Assembly (NCBI RefSeq): GCF_025141175.1
Contig: NZ_CP081155.1
Coordinates: 654,001 to 718,000 of the forward strand
Direction of reading: 5' to 3'
Origin: Jannaschia sp. M317
Lineage (GTDB): Bacteria > Pseudomonadota > Alphaproteobacteria > Rhodobacterales > Rhodobacteraceae
Length of the DNA: 64,000 bases
Shown here: positions 61,403 through 64,000 of the stretch, in pieces
Layout: each line of letters begins with the position of its first letter
How positions within the stretch are numbered: position 1 is the stretch's first letter
Notes under the pieces: model-generated
The model's input: the letters and a program-made list of their open reading frames with translations, nothing else
Told to the model about the DNA's origin: nothing
The model's database searches: none
Position numbers and translations under genes: made by a program

Positions 61403-61669
61403 ATGTCCGACGCGCTGTTCTTCGACACGTTGCGACAGGGGCTTTGGATTGCGGTGATGATCTCCGCACCGATCCTGCTTGTGGCGTTGGTGGTGGGCCT
61501 CGCGATCGGGCTGTTCCAGGCGCTGACCTCCATTCAGGAAATGACGCTGACCTTCGTGCCGAAGATGGCTGCGATCCTCGTCGCTTTCTGGGCATCCATG
61601 AGCTTCATGACGCTGACGCTCGCCCGCTATTTCACGGACACGCTTGTCCCGATCATCGAAGGGTTCTGA
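61403..61669 (+). CDS. fliQ: Flagellar export apparatus protein FliQ
   Basis: 88 residues, two membrane helices, with VGLAIGLFQALTSIQEMTL typical of FliQ/SctS. Part of the export gate with FliP and FliR, which are not in this window. It starts 4 bp after fliE. Confidence 0.93.
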   Translation: MSDALFFDTLRQGLWIAVMISAPILLVALVVGLAIGLFQALTSIQEMTLTFVPKMAAILVAFWASMSFMTLTLARYFTDTLVPIIEGF

Positions 61670-61670
61670 C

Positions 61671-62387
61671 ATGACCGACGGCATCTATCCCACGCTGGGC
61701 CGCCAGTCCGGCCTGATCCGGGAAATGAACCATATCGCCCAGAACATCGCCAATGCCTCGACCACGGGATACCGCGCTGGCGGGATGATCTTTAGCGAGC
61801 ATGTGGTCGATACCGGCAATGGGAACCCGTCGGTGTCCATTGCCCATGCCAACGTCGAGACAACGCGTTTCGCCCAAGGTGCCATGGAACAGACCGGTGG
61901 CACGCTGGATCTGGCCATCGAAGGCGACGGGTATTTCCTGATCGACCGGGGCGGGGCCCCGTTTCTGACCCGCGCCGGATCCTTTCTGACCGGTCCCAAT
62001 GGCGGGGTTGTCACGGCCGAGGGCGACGCGGTTCTGGACGCGGGCGGTGCGCCCGTCTTCGTGCCTCCGGGCACCGGGTCGATCCATGTCGGCCTCGATG
62101 GCACCGTCTCGGCGGACGGACAGCCGGTGTCGCAGATCGGCATCGTCATGCCCGAAGCGCCCGACCGGATGGAGCGGGCCGCCGGCACCTTTTTCGATGC
62201 GGGTGACGATTGGTTCGCGGTGGATCAACCGCGCGTCCTGCAAGGCTTCCTCGAGGGGTCGAACGTCAACCCGGTCGAAGAAATCGCGCGCATGGTGTCG
62301 GTCCAGAACGCCTACGAACTCGGCCAGAGCTTTATGGAGAAGGAGGATGAACGCCTCCGCTCCGTCTTCAGATTGATGGAACAATAG
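61671..62387 (+). CDS. flgF: Flagellar basal-body rod protein FlgF
   Basis: 238 residues; N-terminal GRQSGLIREMNHIAQNIANA, STTGYRAGGMIF, central DLAIEGDGYFLID and C-terminal EGSNVNPVEEIARMVSVQNA. Distal-side rod protein. It starts 1 bp after fliQ. Confidence 0.92.
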   Translation: MTDGIYPTLGRQSGLIREMNHIAQNIANASTTGYRAGGMIFSEHVVDTGNGNPSVSIAHANVETTRFAQGAMEQTGGTLDLAIEGDGYFLIDRGGAPFLTRAGSFLTGPNGGVVTAEGDAVLDAGGAPVFVPPGTGSIHVGLDGTVSADGQPVSQIGIVMPEAPDRMERAAGTFFDAGDDWFAVDQPRVLQGFLEGSNVNPVEEIARMVSVQNAYELGQSFMEKEDERLRSVFRLMEQ

Positions 62388-62397
62388 GAGGTCCGCC

Positions 62398-63183
62398 ATG
62401 CGCGCCCTGAGTATCGCCGCCACCGGAATGTCGGCCCAGCAGATGCGGGTGGAGGTCATCTCCAACAACCTCGCCAACATGAACACGACCGCCTACAACG
62501 CCCGCCGCGCCGAATTCGCGGATCTGCACTATCAACAGGCCACCCGCGCCGGGTCCATCGCCGCCTCGACCGGGGCCGTGATCCCCACCGGGGTTCAACT
62601 GGGCCTGGGCGTGCGTGCCGCCGCCGTGTCTATGGACGTCGCCCAAGGGACGCTGGCCCAGACCAATGGTGACCTGGACATCGCCATCGAAGGGCGCGGC
62701 TATCTGGAGGTGACGCTGCCCTCGGGCAATTCCGCCTATACCCGCGACGGCGCGATGAAACGGACGGGCGACGGCCTTCTGGTTACGTCGGACGGGCACC
62801 CCATCGTGCCCGATATCACCATCCCCGACGATGCCCGCTCCATCAGCATCAACCCCGATGGGGAGGTCTACGCCTATTTCATTGACCGGACCGAGCCGGA
62901 GCAGCTGGGCCAGCTGACCCTCGTCGGGTTCTCCAATGAGAAGGGGTTGGAAGCGCTTGGATCGAACCTCTACGCCGAAACCAACGGGTCCGGCGCGCCG
63001 ATCGTCGGGTTCGCTGGCGAGGACGGGCTGGGCATGTTCCGCCAAGGCTATCTGGAGGACAGCTCCGTCGATGCCGTGCGCGAAATCACCGACCTGATCG
63101 AGGCGCAGCGGGGCTATGAGATGAACGCCAAGGTCATCACCGCCGCCGACCAGATGATGTCGGCCACAACGCAGATCCGCTGA
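62398..63183 (+). CDS. flgG: Flagellar basal-body rod protein FlgG
   Basis: 261 residues, distal rod protein. Motifs: ALSIAATGMSAQQMRVEVIS, NNLANMNTTAYNARRAEFAD, DLDIAIEGRGYLEV, and C-terminal DLIEAQRGYEMNAKVITAAD. AGGAGG precedes the ATG. Confidence 0.96.
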   Translation: MRALSIAATGMSAQQMRVEVISNNLANMNTTAYNARRAEFADLHYQQATRAGSIAASTGAVIPTGVQLGLGVRAAAVSMDVAQGTLAQTNGDLDIAIEGRGYLEVTLPSGNSAYTRDGAMKRTGDGLLVTSDGHPIVPDITIPDDARSISINPDGEVYAYFIDRTEPEQLGQLTLVGFSNEKGLEALGSNLYAETNGSGAPIVGFAGEDGLGMFRQGYLEDSSVDAVREITDLIEAQRGYEMNAKVITAADQMMSATTQIR

Positions 63184-63184
63184 G

Positions 63185-63595
63185 ATGATCCGCGCACTCT
63201 TCCTCATGCTATTGGCGACGCCGGTTTCGGCCCAATCGGTCATGGTCCTGCAACCCGTCCGCGCGGGTCAGATGTTGACCGCCGACGTGCTGGCCTTTGC
63301 AGATACGACCATTGCCGACGGCTTCGACGACCCACGAGACATGCTGGGAATGGAGGCGCGGGTGAACCTTTACCCCGGACGTCCGGTCCGTTTGCGCGAT
63401 GTGGGTTTGCCGACAGTGATCCGTCGCAACACCGTCGTGCCGCTGATTTTCCAGCGAGGCGGCCTGACCATCACGTTGGAAGGGCGCGCTCTGGGGCGTG
63501 CCGGCGACGGAGAGCCGGTGCGCGTCATGAACCTTAGCTCCCGGTCCACGGTGACCGGCATCGCGACCGCCTCTGGCGCGGTCGTGGTCAACTGA
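63185..63595 (+). CDS. flgA: Flagellar basal body P-ring formation protein FlgA
   Basis: 136 residues with a signal peptide (MIRALFLMLLATPVSA). The SAF domain covers most of the mature part (LQPVRAGQMLTADVLAFADT; NLYPGRPVRLRDVGLPTVIR). Periplasmic chaperone for FlgI. Shorter than enterobacterial FlgA (about 220), as usual in this group. Confidence 0.9.
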   Translation: MIRALFLMLLATPVSAQSVMVLQPVRAGQMLTADVLAFADTTIADGFDDPRDMLGMEARVNLYPGRPVRLRDVGLPTVIRRNTVVPLIFQRGGLTITLEGRALGRAGDGEPVRVMNLSSRSTVTGIATASGAVVVN

Positions 63596-63611
63596 TCGAA
63601 TCGGAGAGAGC

Positions 63612-64000
63612 ATGCCCCTACGCACCGCCATTCTCGTGACCTTCTGTGGCCTGGCCGCGACCGGTTGTTCGCGCATCACCGAGGTCGGGAAGGCCCCCGA
63701 ACTGACACCCATCGCGCAGGGCACCGAACATGTGGCGATGGCCTTTCCCGCGCCGGTCCCCCTGTTGGTCGATCGGGATCCGGTCATGGAGGCTTCGCTG
63801 TGGACGGCGGGGCGGCAATCCCTGCTTGGCGACCGCAGGGCCCGCGACCGCGGTGACATCCTGACCGTCGTGATCGAAATCGACGAGAACGCCGAGATCC
63901 GAAACAGCACTAATCGCAGTCGCTCCGGGTCCGAAAGCCTGTCGATCCCCGATTTCTTTGGCCTGCCGCAAAGCCTGTCGGACGAGGTCCCTGCCGGGAC
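63612..64000 (+). CDS. flgH: Flagellar L-ring protein FlgH (partial, C-terminus outside)
   Basis: The first 129 codons, cut by the window end. Lipoprotein signal with lipobox LAATGC at residues 14-19, then the FlgH-typical SLWTAGRQSLLGDRRARDRG and DILTVVIEIDENAEIRNSTN. It forms the outer-membrane L ring. The ATG follows GGAGAGAGC. Confidence 0.92.
   Translation, partial: MPLRTAILVTFCGLAATGCSRITEVGKAPELTPIAQGTEHVAMAFPAPVPLLVDRDPVMEASLWTAGRQSLLGDRRARDRGDILTVVIEIDENAEIRNSTNRSRSGSESLSIPDFFGLPQSLSDEVPAG

Overview
The window is GC-rich, densely coding alphaproteobacterial DNA. It most resembles a Rhodobacteraceae/Roseobacter-group chromosome. The clues are a crtA(partial)/crtI-crtB-tspO block of the kind found at the edge of a photosynthesis gene cluster with a PpsR/CrtJ-type TGT-N12-ACA palindrome, fla genes with flaF/flbT regulators, a PuuE-UraD fusion, and many ABC importers. 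All calls come from reading the sequence and protein motifs; no database search was possible.

Layout. 1-3.2 kb: carotenoid synthesis (crtA start, crtI, crtB) and tspO. 3.2-6.5 kb: leftward thiamine importer thiB-thiP-thiQ behind a TPP riboswitch with its own promoter. 6.5-10.5 kb: metallo-beta-lactamase-fold hydrolase, acyl-CoA thioesterase, aroC, EamA exporter, HU protein. 10.6-13.9 kb: adenine deaminase and AMP nucleosidase in one overlapping operon (AMP to hypoxanthine). 14-16 kb: divergent HupE/UreJ-like and DUF4198 genes whose start codons overlap. 16-20 kb: leuD and leuB separated by a membrane protein and a degenerate endonuclease/exonuclease/phosphatase homologue. 20-22 kb: EamA, a small soluble MCP-tip protein, tRNA-Pro(CGG), another EamA.

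22.7-34.5 kb is the most unusual part. A ROK repressor and a PIG-L deacetylase with a C-terminal extension diverge across a 17-bp palindrome from a CUT1 sugar ABC importer. The importer operon also carries an argininosuccinate-lyase-like enzyme, a MalK/UgpC ATPase, a PfkB kinase, a cysteine-dioxygenase-like cupin and a SIS-domain amino-sugar isomerase/deaminase. The genes are tightly coupled by 3-4 nt overlaps. Together they suggest uptake and breakdown of an N-acylated amino-sugar conjugate that carries a dicarboxylate and perhaps a thiol; no single described pathway I know uses this set.

34.6-48.4 kb: two paralogous OppA-type binding proteins and a split oligopeptide importer (dppB, dppC, oppD, oppF). 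They are interrupted by leftward genes (YcaQ-type glycosylase, AraC regulator, MATE pump, small secreted protein) and by YtoQ and a PPOX flavoprotein. 48.4-52 kb: ureide (purine) degradation operon iclR, puuE-uraD fusion, allA and two tandem Lin0512 genes, separated from oppF by two abutting perfect palindromes. 52-55.7 kb: bifunctional putA and a divergent Lrp-type regulator. 55.8-64 kb: flagellar genes fliC, flaF, flbT, DUF1217, fliI (opposite strand), then flgB-flgC-fliE-fliQ-flgF-flgG-flgA-flgH, the last cut by the window end.

No CRISPR array, insertion sequence, phage or plasmid genes were seen.
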